Part shown: in pieces, positions 16,606 through 27,682 of the stretch
Layout: the number at the start of each line of letters is the position of its first letter
Numbering within the stretch: position 1 is the stretch's first letter
Source of the DNA: Micromonospora phaseoli
GTDB lineage: Bacteria; Actinomycetota; Actinomycetes; Mycobacteriales; Micromonosporaceae
DNA: 64,000 nt
Direction: 5' to 3'
Assembly: GCF_900109115.1 (NCBI RefSeq)
Contig: NZ_FNYV01000014.1
Coordinates: 93,082-157,081, forward strand
Notes under the pieces: generated by a model
Databases searched by the model: none
Seen by the model: only the letters and a program-made list of their open reading frames with translations
What the model was told of the DNA's origin: nothing
Position numbers and translations under genes: made by a program

Positions 16606-18006
16606 TCAGGGGTGGGTCATGCGGAGCAGATCGAGCGACTCCTCCAACTGGGTCTCGGTGAGTTTGCCGGAGTCGACGTGGCCCCGGGAGATCACCACCT
16701 CCCTGATGGGGATCTGCTTCTCCAGCGCCTCCTTGGCGATCGAGGCGGCCTCGTCGTACCCGAGATAGCGGTTGAGCGGGGTGACGATCGAGGGCGAGCC
16801 CTCGGCGTACGACAGGCAGACCTCGGCGTCCGCGACCAGGCCGACCACGCAGCGGTCGGCGAGCAGCCGGCTCGACGCGGCGATCAGCCGGATCGACTCC
16901 AGGATGTTGCGGCCCATCACCGGCAGCATCACGTTCAGCTCGAAGTCGCCCTGTGAGCCGGCGAAGGCCACGGCCGCGTCGTTGCCGATGACCTGCGCGC
17001 AGACCTGCCGGACGGCCTCGCAGACCACCGGGTTGACCTTGCCGGGCATGATCGACGAGCCCGGCTGGAGGTCGGGGATACGCAGCTCGCGCAGCCCGGC
17101 GCGCGGTCCGGAACCCATCCAGCGGATGTCGTTCGCGATCTTGTACAGCCCGACCGCGACGGTACGCAGCTGACCCGAGGTCTCCACCAGGGCGTCCCGG
17201 GCGCCCTGCGCCTCGAAGTGGTTGCGCGCCTCGGCCAGCGGCAGCCCGGTCGAGTCACGCAGCTTCTCGATGACGCGGGCGGCGAAACCGAGCGGGGTGT
17301 TGATGCCGGTGCCCACCGCCGTACCGCCGAGCGGCAACTCGGCGAGTCGAGGCAGCACCCCTTCCAACCGCTCGATGCCGTACCGGACCTGGGCGGCGTA
17401 GCCTCCGAACTCCTGCCCGAGGGTCACCGGCGTGGCGTCCATCAGGTGGGTACGCCCGGCCTTGACCACGGTCTCGAACTCGTCGGCCTTGCCCTGCAAC
17501 GCGCTGGCCAGGTGGGCCAGCGCCGGGAGCAGATCCCGCGCGACCGCCTCGGTGGCGGCGAGGTGGATCGAGGACGGAAAGACGTCGTTACTGGACTGCG
17601 AGGCGTTGACGTCGTCGTTGGGGTGCACGCTGCTGCCCAACTCCCGGCCGGCGAGCGTGGCGATCACCTCGTTGGTGTTCATGTTGGACGACGTGCCGGA
17701 GCCGGTCTGGAACACGTCGACCGGGAACTGGTCGTCGTACCCGCCGTCGGCCACGTGCGCGGCTGCGGCGGCGATGGCCGCGGCCACGTTCGCATCGATC
17801 ACGCCCAGGTCGCCGTTGACCTCGGCCGCCGCGCCCTTGATCTGGGCCAGCGCCCGGATCTGGGCCGGTTCGATACCCCGACCCGAGATCGGGAAATTCT
17901 GCACCGCCCGTTGCGTCTGGGCCCGCCACAGCGCCTCGGCGGGCACCTCCACCTCGCCCATCGAGTCGCGTTCGATCCGGTAGCCCGTCGTCTCCGTAGT
18001 CGTCAC
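16606..18006 (-). CDS. fumC: Class II fumarate hydratase
   Basis: 466 residues, the standard length. It carries the fumarase/aspartase signature GSSIMPGKVNPV, the substrate-binding SGSGTSSN-type segment (here TGSGTSSNMNTNEV) and GRTHLMDATPVTLGQEFGGY with the catalytic histidine. The homotetrameric, iron-free enzyme hydrates fumarate to malate in the TCA cycle. GTG at 18006 is chosen because GGCAGG lies 9 bases upstream; an ATG three codons earlier abuts that site with no spacing. A second, unrelated class I fumarase is encoded at 21269, so the cell has both an oxygen-stable and an iron-sulfur form. Confidence 0.95.
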   Translation of the reverse strand: MTTTETTGYRIERDSMGEVEVPAEALWRAQTQRAVQNFPISGRGIEPAQIRALAQIKGAAAEVNGDLGVIDANVAAAIAAAAAHVADGGYDDQFPVDVFQTGSGTSSNMNTNEVIATLAGRELGSSVHPNDDVNASQSSNDVFPSSIHLAATEAVARDLLPALAHLASALQGKADEFETVVKAGRTHLMDATPVTLGQEFGGYAAQVRYGIERLEGVLPRLAELPLGGTAVGTGINTPLGFAARVIEKLRDSTGLPLAEARNHFEAQGARDALVETSGQLRTVAVGLYKIANDIRWMGSGPRAGLRELRIPDLQPGSSIMPGKVNPVVCEAVRQVCAQVIGNDAAVAFAGSQGDFELNVMLPVMGRNILESIRLIAASSRLLADRCVVGLVADAEVCLSYAEGSPSIVTPLNRYLGYDEAASIAKEALEKQIPIREVVISRGHVDSGKLTETQLEESLDLLRMTHP

Positions 18007-18060
18007 GAACACCATCCTGCCGCGTCCCGCGCGGACGTGCAGATGATCGCGCCGAGCCGC

Positions 18061-21042
18061 TCAGCTCAGCTCGGCGAGCAGCCGCTGGACCTCGTACCGC
18101 TCCGGCAGGTCGAGTTGGCGGAACAGGGCGAGCGCCCGGACCCAGTGCGCGCGGGCCGCGGCCGGCTCGGTGGTACGCAGGCAGCGGGCGATGCCGTCCA
18201 GCGCCTGAGCCTGTTCGTACCGGTTGTTGATCTTCGTGGCATCGTGCAGCACCCGCCGGAACAGGTCCAGCGCACTCGGTGCGTCGCCCTGTTCGAGGAT
18301 CGCTCGCGCCAGCAGATTCCGCGACGTGCACATGCCGACGCGGTCCCCTGACTCGATGATCACGAGGAGGGCTTCCCGGTGACACGCCGCGGCCTTGTCG
18401 GGCCGCCCGGCCTCCCGCTCCATCAGCCCGATCTCGTTGAGCACCTCGCCGTAGCCGAACAGGTTGCCGGTTTTCCGCTTGAGGCGCAGCGCCACGTTCA
18501 GCAGCCGTCGAGCCGGCCCGGTGTGCCCCATCCGGCGCCTGATCATGCCGACGTGGCCGAGCGCATGCCCCAGCTGGCGCTCGTCCCCGTTCTGGCGGGC
18601 CAGCAGGAGATGCGTCCGGCTGGTCCGCAGGGCCTCGTCGTGACGTCCCCAGATGAGCAGGGCGAACGACAGGTTGTTGAGCCAGTTCGCCAGGACGTCC
18701 GGCACGTCCAGCTTCGGCACCAGCGCACCGGCCGCCTCGAAATGCTCCTTGCCATTCCGATAGTCGCCCTGGGCGGTGTAGCACGAGCCCAGATTCGCCA
18801 GCGTCATGTGCAGCTTGAGCGTTCGCCCCAGCCGGCGATAGATGTCCACCGCCATCTCCATCAGCCGGATCGCCTCCGAGTACTGGGCGAGACGGTGATG
18901 GCCCGAGGCCAGATAGTTCAGGGTGTTCGCCACAGCTTCGTCGTCGCCGAGCTTCTCGGCGGCACGTAGGGCCACGGTGTGCGTCTCGATCAATTCGTCG
19001 AGGTGGCCACCGTCGTAGTTGGCGCGCCAGCAGACCCGGGCGAGCTGCCAGCAGCCGGTCAGGAAACCCTCGGCCTCGGCGAGCCCGACCAGCGCCGTCA
19101 ACGCCGCGTGGTTCTCCTCGAACCACGCCCGACCCTGGCTGGCCGAGGCGGCCACCAGATCGGGCCGGTTCGGACCAGGTAACCGGAAGGTGGCGCGGTT
19201 GAACGGCAGCTCGATGTCCCGGGCGATCGCTGCGGCGACATGCAGGTGGTGGTCGAGCAGGCGCTCCAGCGCCGCGTGTCGGTCGGCAGCCCGGTCCGGA
19301 GCCGTGAGCAGGCGTCGGGCGTACTCCCGGACGAGGTCGTGCAGGCGGAACCGGCCGGCGCCGGGCTCCTCGACCAGGTGCGCGTCGACCAGCTCGTCCA
19401 GCAGATCCTGGGTGGCCTCCAACGGCAGGTCGACCAACGCGGCGGCGACCCGGCTGTCGAAACGGACGCCGGGGTGCAGCCCGAGCAGCCGGAAGAGCCG
19501 CTGCGCGGCCGGGGAGACCTGCGCGTACGACAGGGCGAACGCGTCGCCGACCGAGCGGTTTCCGGCGACCAGCTCCGCCAGCGGGTCGCGGGCACCGGCC
19601 AGCCGATCGACGAGGTCGGCGATCCGCCATCCCGGACGGTGGGCCAACCGGGCACCAGCGAGCCGGATGGCCAGCGGCAGAAAGCCGCAGCGGCGAGCCA
19701 CCTCGGCCGCGGCCTCCGGTTCGGACACCACCCGGTCCGCGCCCGCCACCCGACCCAGCAGCTCGATCGCCTCGTCCAGGTCGAGGACCGGCAGCGAACA
19801 GGGGCGGCCCTCGTCGACTCCCACCAGACGGCGTCGGCTGGTGATGAGCGTGAGGCAGGCGCCCCCGGGAGGCAGCAACGGCATCACCTGGTCGGCGCCG
19901 GCGGCGTTGTCCAGCAGCACGAGGGCACGCCGCCCGGAGAGTTCGGTACGCCACAGCGCGAGCCGGTCGTCCAGGTCGACCGGAATCCGCTCGGCCGGCA
20001 CACCGAGCTGCCGCAGCAGCGTCGCCGTGGCGGCGGCCGGGGTCAGCGGGGTCCGCTCGCTGTAGCCGTGCAGGTCGATGAAGAGCTGCGCGTCCGGGTA
20101 CCGGTGGCCCAGCCGGTCGGCCAGGTGCACGGCGAGAGTGGTCTTGCCGCTGCCCGCCATCCCGTCGATCAGATGGATCCGGGCGCCGCCCTCCTCGATC
20201 TCGTTGAGCAGGCGGGTCAGGGTGTCCTGCCGTCCGGTGAAGTCGCTGATCGCCCGGGGCAGGCCACGCACAGCGACGGTGGTCGTCCGCTGCGATCCGG
20301 CCATCGCCAGGTCGCCGGCGAGCACCCGCTGGTGCAGCTCCTGCAACGCCGCGCCGGGCTCGATGCCCAGCTCCTCCGCGTAGAGTCGGCGCCCCTCCCG
20401 GTAGACGGCGAGCGCGTCGGCCTGGCGACCGACCGCGGAGAGGGCGAGCATCAGGTGGCCGCGCAGCCGCTCACGGAGCGGATGCCGCTCCACCGCCTCG
20501 GTGAGTTCGTCGAGCAGGTCGGCCGCGTGGCCGAGCCGCAACTCGACGTCCACGCACTCCTCGAGCGCGGTCAGGCGCTGCTCGTCGAGGGCCTGCGCCC
20601 GGCGGCGCACGCTCCGGCTCGCGATGCCGCCCAGCGCCGGACCCCGCCAGAGCGTCAGCGCGGCGCGGAAGTGTCGACGGGCGTCCACCAGCTGCCCGCC
20701 GGCCAGCGCCGCCCGCCCGGCGTCCACCTCGCGCCCGAACGTCTCGGCGTCGACCTCACCGGCCGCCGTACGGATGAGGTAACCGCCCGGGTCGGTGACG
20801 ATGAGTTCCGGCGGCAGCCCCAGCGCGGCGAGGCGCTGCCGCAGGCGGGACACGCAGGTCTGCAACTGGGCCCGGGCGGTGGCCGGTGGCCGGTCCTCCC
20901 ACACCGCGTCGACCAGTTCGTCGACCGGCACGATCCGGCCGGCCCGTAGCAGCAGCATGGCGAGGACGATCCGGTCCCGGCCCGCGGTGACGGTGGCCTC
21001 GCCGCCGCCGACTCGCAAGGTTCCCAGGATCCCGAACCGCAT
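18061..21042 (-). CDS. AfsR/SARP family transcriptional regulator with NB-ARC and TPR domains
   Basis: 993 residues, the size of AfsR itself. Order: OmpR-type winged helix (MRFGILGTLRVGG to ~90), bacterial transcriptional activation domain (~95-245), NB-ARC ATPase with Walker A DGMAGSGKTTLAVHLAD and Walker B RALVLLDNAAG, winged-helix hinge (LHDLVREYARRLL), then TPR-like repeats to the end (LGSCYTAQGDYRNGKEHFEA). Such proteins oligomerise on ATP and activate secondary-metabolite or developmental genes. No biosynthetic cluster adjoins it. It lies between two fumarase genes on the same strand. Confidence 0.92.
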   Translation of the reverse strand: MRFGILGTLRVGGGEATVTAGRDRIVLAMLLLRAGRIVPVDELVDAVWEDRPPATARAQLQTCVSRLRQRLAALGLPPELIVTDPGGYLIRTAAGEVDAETFGREVDAGRAALAGGQLVDARRHFRAALTLWRGPALGGIASRSVRRRAQALDEQRLTALEECVDVELRLGHAADLLDELTEAVERHPLRERLRGHLMLALSAVGRQADALAVYREGRRLYAEELGIEPGAALQELHQRVLAGDLAMAGSQRTTTVAVRGLPRAISDFTGRQDTLTRLLNEIEEGGARIHLIDGMAGSGKTTLAVHLADRLGHRYPDAQLFIDLHGYSERTPLTPAAATATLLRQLGVPAERIPVDLDDRLALWRTELSGRRALVLLDNAAGADQVMPLLPPGGACLTLITSRRRLVGVDEGRPCSLPVLDLDEAIELLGRVAGADRVVSEPEAAAEVARRCGFLPLAIRLAGARLAHRPGWRIADLVDRLAGARDPLAELVAGNRSVGDAFALSYAQVSPAAQRLFRLLGLHPGVRFDSRVAAALVDLPLEATQDLLDELVDAHLVEEPGAGRFRLHDLVREYARRLLTAPDRAADRHAALERLLDHHLHVAAAIARDIELPFNRATFRLPGPNRPDLVAASASQGRAWFEENHAALTALVGLAEAEGFLTGCWQLARVCWRANYDGGHLDELIETHTVALRAAEKLGDDEAVANTLNYLASGHHRLAQYSEAIRLMEMAVDIYRRLGRTLKLHMTLANLGSCYTAQGDYRNGKEHFEAAGALVPKLDVPDVLANWLNNLSFALLIWGRHDEALRTSRTHLLLARQNGDERQLGHALGHVGMIRRRMGHTGPARRLLNVALRLKRKTGNLFGYGEVLNEIGLMEREAGRPDKAAACHREALLVIIESGDRVGMCTSRNLLARAILEQGDAPSALDLFRRVLHDATKINNRYEQAQALDGIARCLRTTEPAAARAHWVRALALFRQLDLPERYEVQRLLAELS

Positions 21043-21268
21043 TCTTGCGCCCCCGTGTGCAATTGCCCGGCCTTCAGCAGGGTAGCCCGGCCGCCACCGG
21101 CCGTCGCGGTTCGGCGATAGCGATGTGAGAGCGGATCGACAGGGCCGGGGTCGACACTCGACCGGGTTGCCGGTGACGGCATTCGACGGGGGCGGTGCGC
21201 CCGTTCGGGCAGCGCCCGGACGGGCGCACCGATGTCGACACCGCCGGACGGTGTCAGCCGGATCCGGG

Positions 21269-22933
<1,665 letters not shown>

Positions 22934-23101
22934 GACTGCACTCCGCTTCGCTGCGTGCCGCCATGAGGCATCACCGCACTGACTTGATGATTCGCTCGCT
23001 GGCGCTCGCTCATGACGGCAAAGCCTAGGGCAGACGGGTCGATCAGTCCCACCCGCCGGGTGGGGTACCGCGGCGGCGCTCCCATCCACCCCGGTGAGGG
23101 G

Positions 23102-24538
23102 TCACTTGCCGGGATCGGGGGCGGCGCACAACTCGTTCTTCGGACCGCAGCTGTCCTGCGGTGCCGGGGTGTTCCCGGCACCGGGGGCGGTGCCGTTGCT
23201 CCCGTTGTCGCCGCCCGCCGGGTCTGCGCCGGTCCCGCCGAACCGGAGGTAACCGATCTCCCGCCCCTCCCCGATCACCATCCCGGCCGGGCCGACCGCG
23301 AGGGCGTTCGCCGAGGTGCGCAGCATGGCCAACTCCCGTCCGGTGCGCGGGTCGAGGGCGACCAGCCGGTTGGGCTTCTGGTCGGCGACGATCGCGGCGT
23401 ACGGGGTCAGGGCGGCGCCCGCCTTCTCCCCGACCGGCCGCTTCCAGCGGACCCGGCCGGAGCCGAGTTCACGGGCGGAGACGGTGGCACCGTCGGCGGC
23501 GCGCACCACCGCGTAGCGGTCGTCGACGGCCAGCACCCGCTCACCGTTGGCGGCGACCAGCAGCAGCCGTCCGTCGTAGGAGTCGAGCACCGCCTCCCGG
23601 CCGTCGGGGGAGACGCCGAGCAGTACGTTGCGGGCGCCGTACGGGTCCTCGCGCTGCACACAGCCGGCGCTGTCGGCGGTCCGCAGGTTGATTCCCGCCT
23701 GCTGCCACGCCTCCTGACCGGTGGCCGAGTCCCGACCGGAGATCGCGAAGTAGCAGTTGCCGTCCTGCGAACGGGCCGTGATGCGCAGCAGCCGTCCACC
23801 GACCACGGTGAGTCGCTCGTCGCGGCCGGGCTCGACGTTCTGGAGCACCCGCCCCGTCGCGGTGTCGACCACGTGCACCCGGCCGTCGACCGGGAAGCCG
23901 AGCAGCGGCGGTACCGCCTCCGGACCGGCCACCTCGCCGTCGACCCGGGCGGTGGTGAGCCGGCGGGTGCCGAGCAGGTTCGGGTTGTCGGCGAACAGGC
24001 CGGCGCTGACCCCCGGCAGGAAGGCCGTCCACAGCGGCGCCGTCCCGCGCGGATCCCAGGCGCTCAGGGTGCAGTCGGTGGCCGCCACGCAGCGCGCGTC
24101 GAGCAGCAGGTTGCGGTACGTCCAGACGGCCACCGCGTCGCCGTCGCGCCGGCGGGTCACCCCGGTGGTCGGGTCGAGTACCTCGTACCCCTTGACCAGC
24201 AGCCGGCCCACGACGACCACGGCTTCCGGCCCGGCCCCGGTCACCGCGCTCCAGTCCGCCTTGCGCTCCCAGAGTTGGGTGCCGGCGGCCAGACTGCGGG
24301 CCTCGACCCGGGTGCGCTGCTCGATGACCACGGCCTCGCCGGCGATCGTGACGCTGCGTGGGGTGCCGCCGATACGCTGCTGCCAGGCCACGTCCGGCTC
24401 GGAGATCGGCTGACGCCGGTTGACCCACTCCCACATCCCAGGAAACGGGTTCCAGACTCCGGCCGCGGCGAGCACTACGACGGTGATCAGGCCGAGCAGC
24501 AGCCAGCCACGTACGCCGAGGCCGCTCCCCTTCGCCAC
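23102..24538 (-). CDS. Membrane-anchored PQQ-type beta-propeller protein
   Basis: 478 residues. One transmembrane helix near the N-terminus (GWLLLGLITVVVLAAAGVW) puts the rest outside the membrane. The remainder is a chain of PQQ-like blades (GTQLWERKADW, GRVRWKRPVGEK, LVALDPRTGRELAML) with a pro/gly/asn-rich tail ending in cysteine-containing QDSCGPKNELCAAPDPGK. No catalytic residues or quinoprotein calcium site are apparent, so it is probably a binding or sensor protein. A paralogue with the same layout is at 31927. The start is uncertain: GTG at 24538 (VAKGSGLG) or GTG at 24577. Confidence 0.78.
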   Translation of the reverse strand: MAKGSGLGVRGWLLLGLITVVVLAAAGVWNPFPGMWEWVNRRQPISEPDVAWQQRIGGTPRSVTIAGEAVVIEQRTRVEARSLAAGTQLWERKADWSAVTGAGPEAVVVVGRLLVKGYEVLDPTTGVTRRRDGDAVAVWTYRNLLLDARCVAATDCTLSAWDPRGTAPLWTAFLPGVSAGLFADNPNLLGTRRLTTARVDGEVAGPEAVPPLLGFPVDGRVHVVDTATGRVLQNVEPGRDERLTVVGGRLLRITARSQDGNCYFAISGRDSATGQEAWQQAGINLRTADSAGCVQREDPYGARNVLLGVSPDGREAVLDSYDGRLLLVAANGERVLAVDDRYAVVRAADGATVSARELGSGRVRWKRPVGEKAGAALTPYAAIVADQKPNRLVALDPRTGRELAMLRTSANALAVGPAGMVIGEGREIGYLRFGGTGADPAGGDNGSNGTAPGAGNTPAPQDSCGPKNELCAAPDPGK

Positions 24539-24598
24539 CGGGACACGGTAGCCATCCCCGCCCGCCACCGCCCGCACCGCCCCGCGTGTCGCGCAAGG

Positions 24599-24661
24599 AA
24601 GGGCCCCCTGTTAACGCCTGACGTACCAGAAGGGGCCCCGCTTAACACTCGGAGGTACCAG
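24599..24661. repeat. Tandem dimer of the GGGCCCC/TTAAC intergenic element
   Basis: Two units of 31 and 32 bases lie head to tail. Each has AAGGGGCCCC (one base shorter in the first), then TTAAC, then GTACCAG. They sit between the MFS transporter stop and the propeller gene. Sequences of this type are scattered through Micromonospora and Salinispora genomes; the GGGGCCCC cores can pair as a hairpin. Confidence 0.75.
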
Positions 24662-24678
24662 ACGGCAGGCGGGCACGA

Positions 24679-26097
24679 TCAGGCGCCGGGCCGGGCGTGA
24701 GCAGCCGACGCGCTCGGGCGGCCGGGCGTGAGGATCGGCCACAGGAGCAGCGTCGCGACCGCCGACGCGGCACCCGCGATCGCCATCACCAACCCCGGGG
24801 CCAACACCTCGCTCAGTGCGCCGGCACCCGCCGCGGCCAGCCCCTGCCCCGCCATCATGCCCGTGCTGACCAGTCCGAACGCCTGCCCCCGGCGCGCCTC
24901 GGGAACCGCATCGAGGAACCGTCGGGCCAGCCCCAACTGATAGGCGAAGCCCGCGGTGGCCACCGCGAACAGGGCCGCGGCGGGCAGCAGCGCCGGCCCG
25001 GCCACAAACGCCAGCATCGGTACGCCGAGCAGCAGCGCGAGCCACGGCGTCAAGCGCTCCCGGCGGGCCGGTGCCACGAAGCGGCCCACCAGCAGGTCGC
25101 CGACGAGCATGCCGCCCGCGCCGGCCATCAGAAGCACGCCGGCGCTGGCGCCCGGCCCCAGGTCGGCCGCGTACGGCACGGCCACCCCTTCCGCGCCGAC
25201 CAGCAGCGAACCGGGTAGCCACTGGGCGAGCAGCAGCCCCCGGATCCGACGGTCGGCCAGCAGCGCGCGGTTGACCCGCAGGGTCTCCCGGACGGCACCG
25301 ACCGGAGCCGCCGTCCCGTCCGGCACCGCCCCGGCCACTGCCGACGCAGACCCGGCCACTGCCGACGCAGACCCGGCCACTGCCGACGCAGACCTGGCCA
25401 CTGCCGACGCAGACTCTGCGGGCACCGGCACCGAGCGGGCGGCGGCCTGTGCTGTCCGGGCGCGGGCCGGACGTCGGGCCAGACCCAGGCGCGCCAACAG
25501 CGCGGCGAGGCCACAGGTAACCGCCGTCAGCCAGAGCGCGCCGTACGGGCCGACCAACCCGAGCAGCAGGCCACCGACGGCGAACCCGGCCACCTGGGTG
25601 CCGCCGGCGGCCACGCTGAGCAGCGAGCGTCCCAGCACGTACGCGTCGCCGTGCAGCACCTCGGGCAGCAAGGCGGTCCGTGAGGCGCTGCTGACCGGGC
25701 CGAACAGGGCCACGACGGCGACCAGCCCGAGCATCGCCGGCGGGGACAGCACGCCGGTGGCGAGCACCGCCACCGTGGCGAGCCGCACCAGGTCGTAGCC
25801 GACGATCACCGCCCGGGCCGGCCAGCGGTCGGCCAACGCCAACAGGAACAGCCCGCCCAGGGCGTGCGGCAGGAAACCGGTCACGTAGGCCAGCGCGGCG
25901 AGCAGGCCGGATCCGGTCCGCTCGTAGACCAGCACGGAGAGCGCGAGCATCTTCACCGTCTCGCCGATCATGAAGACCCCGAAGCTGGCGAAGATCACCC
26001 GGAACTCGACGACTGCGAAGACGTCCCGGAAGGTGGCCGGCCGGTCGGCCAGCACGGGAGACGCGTTCATGCTGGTGTTGTCCACGGCGGCCAGCAT
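24679..26097 (-). CDS. MFS transporter
   Basis: 472 residues with about twelve hydrophobic segments in two halves, beginning MLAAVDNTSMNASPVLADRP and FRVIFASFGVFMIGETVKML. The first cytoplasmic loop carries LALADRWPARAVIV, the degenerate MFS motif A. The layout fits the DHA3-like drug or macrolide exporter group; substrate is unknown. The central loop has four copies of SASAVAG encoded by a 21-bp tandem repeat. It is divergent from an ArsR-type regulator gene with a palindromic operator between them, so expression is probably induced by the exported compound. Confidence 0.9.
   Translation of the reverse strand: MLAAVDNTSMNASPVLADRPATFRDVFAVVEFRVIFASFGVFMIGETVKMLALSVLVYERTGSGLLAALAYVTGFLPHALGGLFLLALADRWPARAVIVGYDLVRLATVAVLATGVLSPPAMLGLVAVVALFGPVSSASRTALLPEVLHGDAYVLGRSLLSVAAGGTQVAGFAVGGLLLGLVGPYGALWLTAVTCGLAALLARLGLARRPARARTAQAAARSVPVPAESASAVARSASAVAGSASAVAGSASAVAGAVPDGTAAPVGAVRETLRVNRALLADRRIRGLLLAQWLPGSLLVGAEGVAVPYAADLGPGASAGVLLMAGAGGMLVGDLLVGRFVAPARRERLTPWLALLLGVPMLAFVAGPALLPAAALFAVATAGFAYQLGLARRFLDAVPEARRGQAFGLVSTGMMAGQGLAAAGAGALSEVLAPGLVMAIAGAASAVATLLLWPILTPGRPSASAAHARPGA
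25331..25414. repeat. Four-copy 21-bp tandem repeat in the MFS gene
   Basis: Units at 25331-25351, 25352-25372, 25373-25393 and 25394-25414. The first three are identical and the fourth differs by one base. Each adds SASAVAG (SASAVAR in one copy) to the loop between the two transporter halves, so copy-number change keeps the frame. Confidence 0.92.
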
Positions 26098-26122
26098 GGG
26101 GCGTACCCTCGATCGGCACTAT

Positions 26123-26144
26123 CCTTTCGCCACGGAACGAAAGG
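26123..26144. promoter_or_regulatory. Palindromic operator between MFS and ArsR-type genes
   Basis: CCTTTCG-N8-CGAAAGG with perfect 7-bp arms lies between the divergent starts (26097 and 26152). The right arm contains the GAAAGG ribosome binding site of the regulator gene. Its place suggests control of both genes by the regulator. Confidence 0.65.
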
Positions 26145-26151
26145 TCACGTG

Positions 26152-27141
26152 ATGCGGATCGAGGTCACCCCGGCCGACGTGGCAGCCAGCCGGTACGCCA
26201 TCTCGCCGCTGGGCGAGGCGGTCTCCGCGCTGCGGCTGCACGCCGGCCAGCGCGCCACGGTCGGCCTGGCCCCGTGGGTGGCCCGGACCCGACCGGCCTA
26301 CGAGCGGCTGCGGCGGGAGTTGCCGGCGGTGGGCGCACTGCTGGCCCTGCTGCGCCGGGGTGGCTACAACGCCGACTTCATCCAGCCGCCACCGGACGGC
26401 ACCGCGCGGGACTTCGCCGGCGAGCTGGCCGTGGTCCGGGCGACCCCACTCGCCCAGGCCCGCGACGAACTGGCCCGCAACCTCGCCGGACCCCGCCCCA
26501 CACCACCGGCGTACGCCCGCCGGATCTACCAGTCACCGACCGTGGTCGATCAGCTCGCCGACGCGATCGAGGCGGCCTGGACGACACTGGTCCAGCCCGA
26601 CTGGCCACGCCTGCGGGCGGTACTGGAACGGGATCTGCTGCATCGGGCCGGACGGCTGCTCGCGTACGGCTGGGGGGCCGCCATCGCGGACCTGGACCAG
26701 CGGCTGCGCTGGCTTCCCGGCGGTGACGTCGGCGCGATCGAGGTCACCAACAACGACCCGCAGACCCACGCGCTGGCCGGCCGAGGACTGCTCTTCGTCC
26801 CCACCGTGTTCGGCGCCCTGATCACCTACGTCGAAAGGCCCTGGCCGTTCGCGATCGTCTACCCGGCCTCCGGGGTGGCCGAACTGCTCGGGCCGCCCGA
26901 CCCCGGCCGCACCGACGACGCGCTGGATCGCCTGGTCGGGCGTGCCCGGGCGGCGGTACTGCGGTCGCTGGCGGTGCCCGCCACCACCAGCCAGCTCGTC
27001 GCCCAGCTGGGACTGAGTCTGGGTGGCGTCGGCGACCACCTGTCGGTGCTGCGCGACGCCGGCCTGGTCACCCGCGTCCGGGCCGGCCGGTCCGTCCGCT
27101 ACCGGCGTACCCCGCTCGGCGACGCCCTCACCGAGAGCTGA
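26152..27141 (+). CDS. ArsR/DUF5937-type winged-helix transcriptional regulator
   Basis: 329 residues. An N-terminal ~230-residue sensor region (SPLGEAVSALRLHAGQRATV) leads to a C-terminal ArsR-like winged helix (LVAQLGLSLGGVGDHLSVLR, DAGLVTRVRAGRSVRYRRTP). The sensor has no metal-binding cysteines, so it likely senses an organic ligand. The ATG follows GAAAGG by 7 bases. It is divergent from the MFS exporter and almost certainly represses it through the CCTTTCG palindrome; that is inferred from arrangement. Confidence 0.88.
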   Translation: MRIEVTPADVAASRYAISPLGEAVSALRLHAGQRATVGLAPWVARTRPAYERLRRELPAVGALLALLRRGGYNADFIQPPPDGTARDFAGELAVVRATPLAQARDELARNLAGPRPTPPAYARRIYQSPTVVDQLADAIEAAWTTLVQPDWPRLRAVLERDLLHRAGRLLAYGWGAAIADLDQRLRWLPGGDVGAIEVTNNDPQTHALAGRGLLFVPTVFGALITYVERPWPFAIVYPASGVAELLGPPDPGRTDDALDRLVGRARAAVLRSLAVPATTSQLVAQLGLSLGGVGDHLSVLRDAGLVTRVRAGRSVRYRRTPLGDALTES

Positions 27142-27151
27142 AACGCCCGCC

Positions 27152-27637
27152 CTACCGCACGGCGGAGCGTAGGAGAGGCAGGACGCGGTAGGGGATCTGC
27201 TCGGCGAGGGCGATGATCGTCGAGGCCCGGGTGATCCCCTCGTACGCGACGATCTGGTCGATCACCCGCTGGAGGTCGGTGTTGGAGCGCGCCACGATCC
27301 GGCAGAGCAGGTCACCTGAGCCGGTGATGGTGTGCGCCTCCAGTACCTCCGGGATCGCCGCCAGATGGCGGGTGACCGGGTCGTGCCCGTGCCGCTGGCT
27401 GATCTCCAGGGTGACGAAGCTGGTCACTGTGAAGCCGAGCGCGGCGGGGCCGAGATCCGGCCCGAACCCGGCGATGACGCCCCGCCCGACCAGCTTGTCG
27501 AGCCGGGCCTGGATGGTGCCCCTGGCCACCTGGAGCCGGCGCGAGCACTCCAGCACCCCGATCCGGGGTTCCTCGGCGAGTAGCTCGATGAGTCTCGCGT
27601 CCAGCTCGTCGAGCTGTACAACCTGACCAGTGCTCAT
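27152..27637 (-). CDS. Lrp/AsnC family transcriptional regulator
   Basis: 161 residues. The N-terminal helix-turn-helix (LDELDARLIELLAEEPRIGV, LQVARGTIQARLDKLVGRG) is followed by a RAM-type effector domain (HTITGSGDLLCRIVARSNTD). It is divergent from hppD with 142 bases between starts, and a Lrp-like regulator next to hppD suggests control by an aromatic amino acid or its keto acid. The ATG at 27637 (MSTGQVVQLDE) directly follows a dyad whose centre is a TATGGT box, pointing to a leaderless, self-repressed gene. A TTG at 27643 is the only longer start. Confidence 0.9.
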   Translation of the reverse strand: MSTGQVVQLDELDARLIELLAEEPRIGVLECSRRLQVARGTIQARLDKLVGRGVIAGFGPDLGPAALGFTVTSFVTLEISQRHGHDPVTRHLAAIPEVLEAHTITGSGDLLCRIVARSNTDLQRVIDQIVAYEGITRASTIIALAEQIPYRVLPLLRSAVR

Positions 27638-27661
27638 GCGCAAACACCATACCGTTTGTGC
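27638..27661. promoter_or_regulatory. Dyad operator over the lrp-type promoter
   Basis: GCGCAAAC-N8-GTTTGTGC, eight-base arms with one mismatch. The spacer holds TATGGT (27646-27651, minus strand), a -10 box 8 bases from the ATG. Protein binding here would block the promoter, the classic autoregulation of Lrp-type regulators. Confidence 0.6.
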
Positions 27662-27682
27662 AACCTGACCAGCGTAGGTGGA

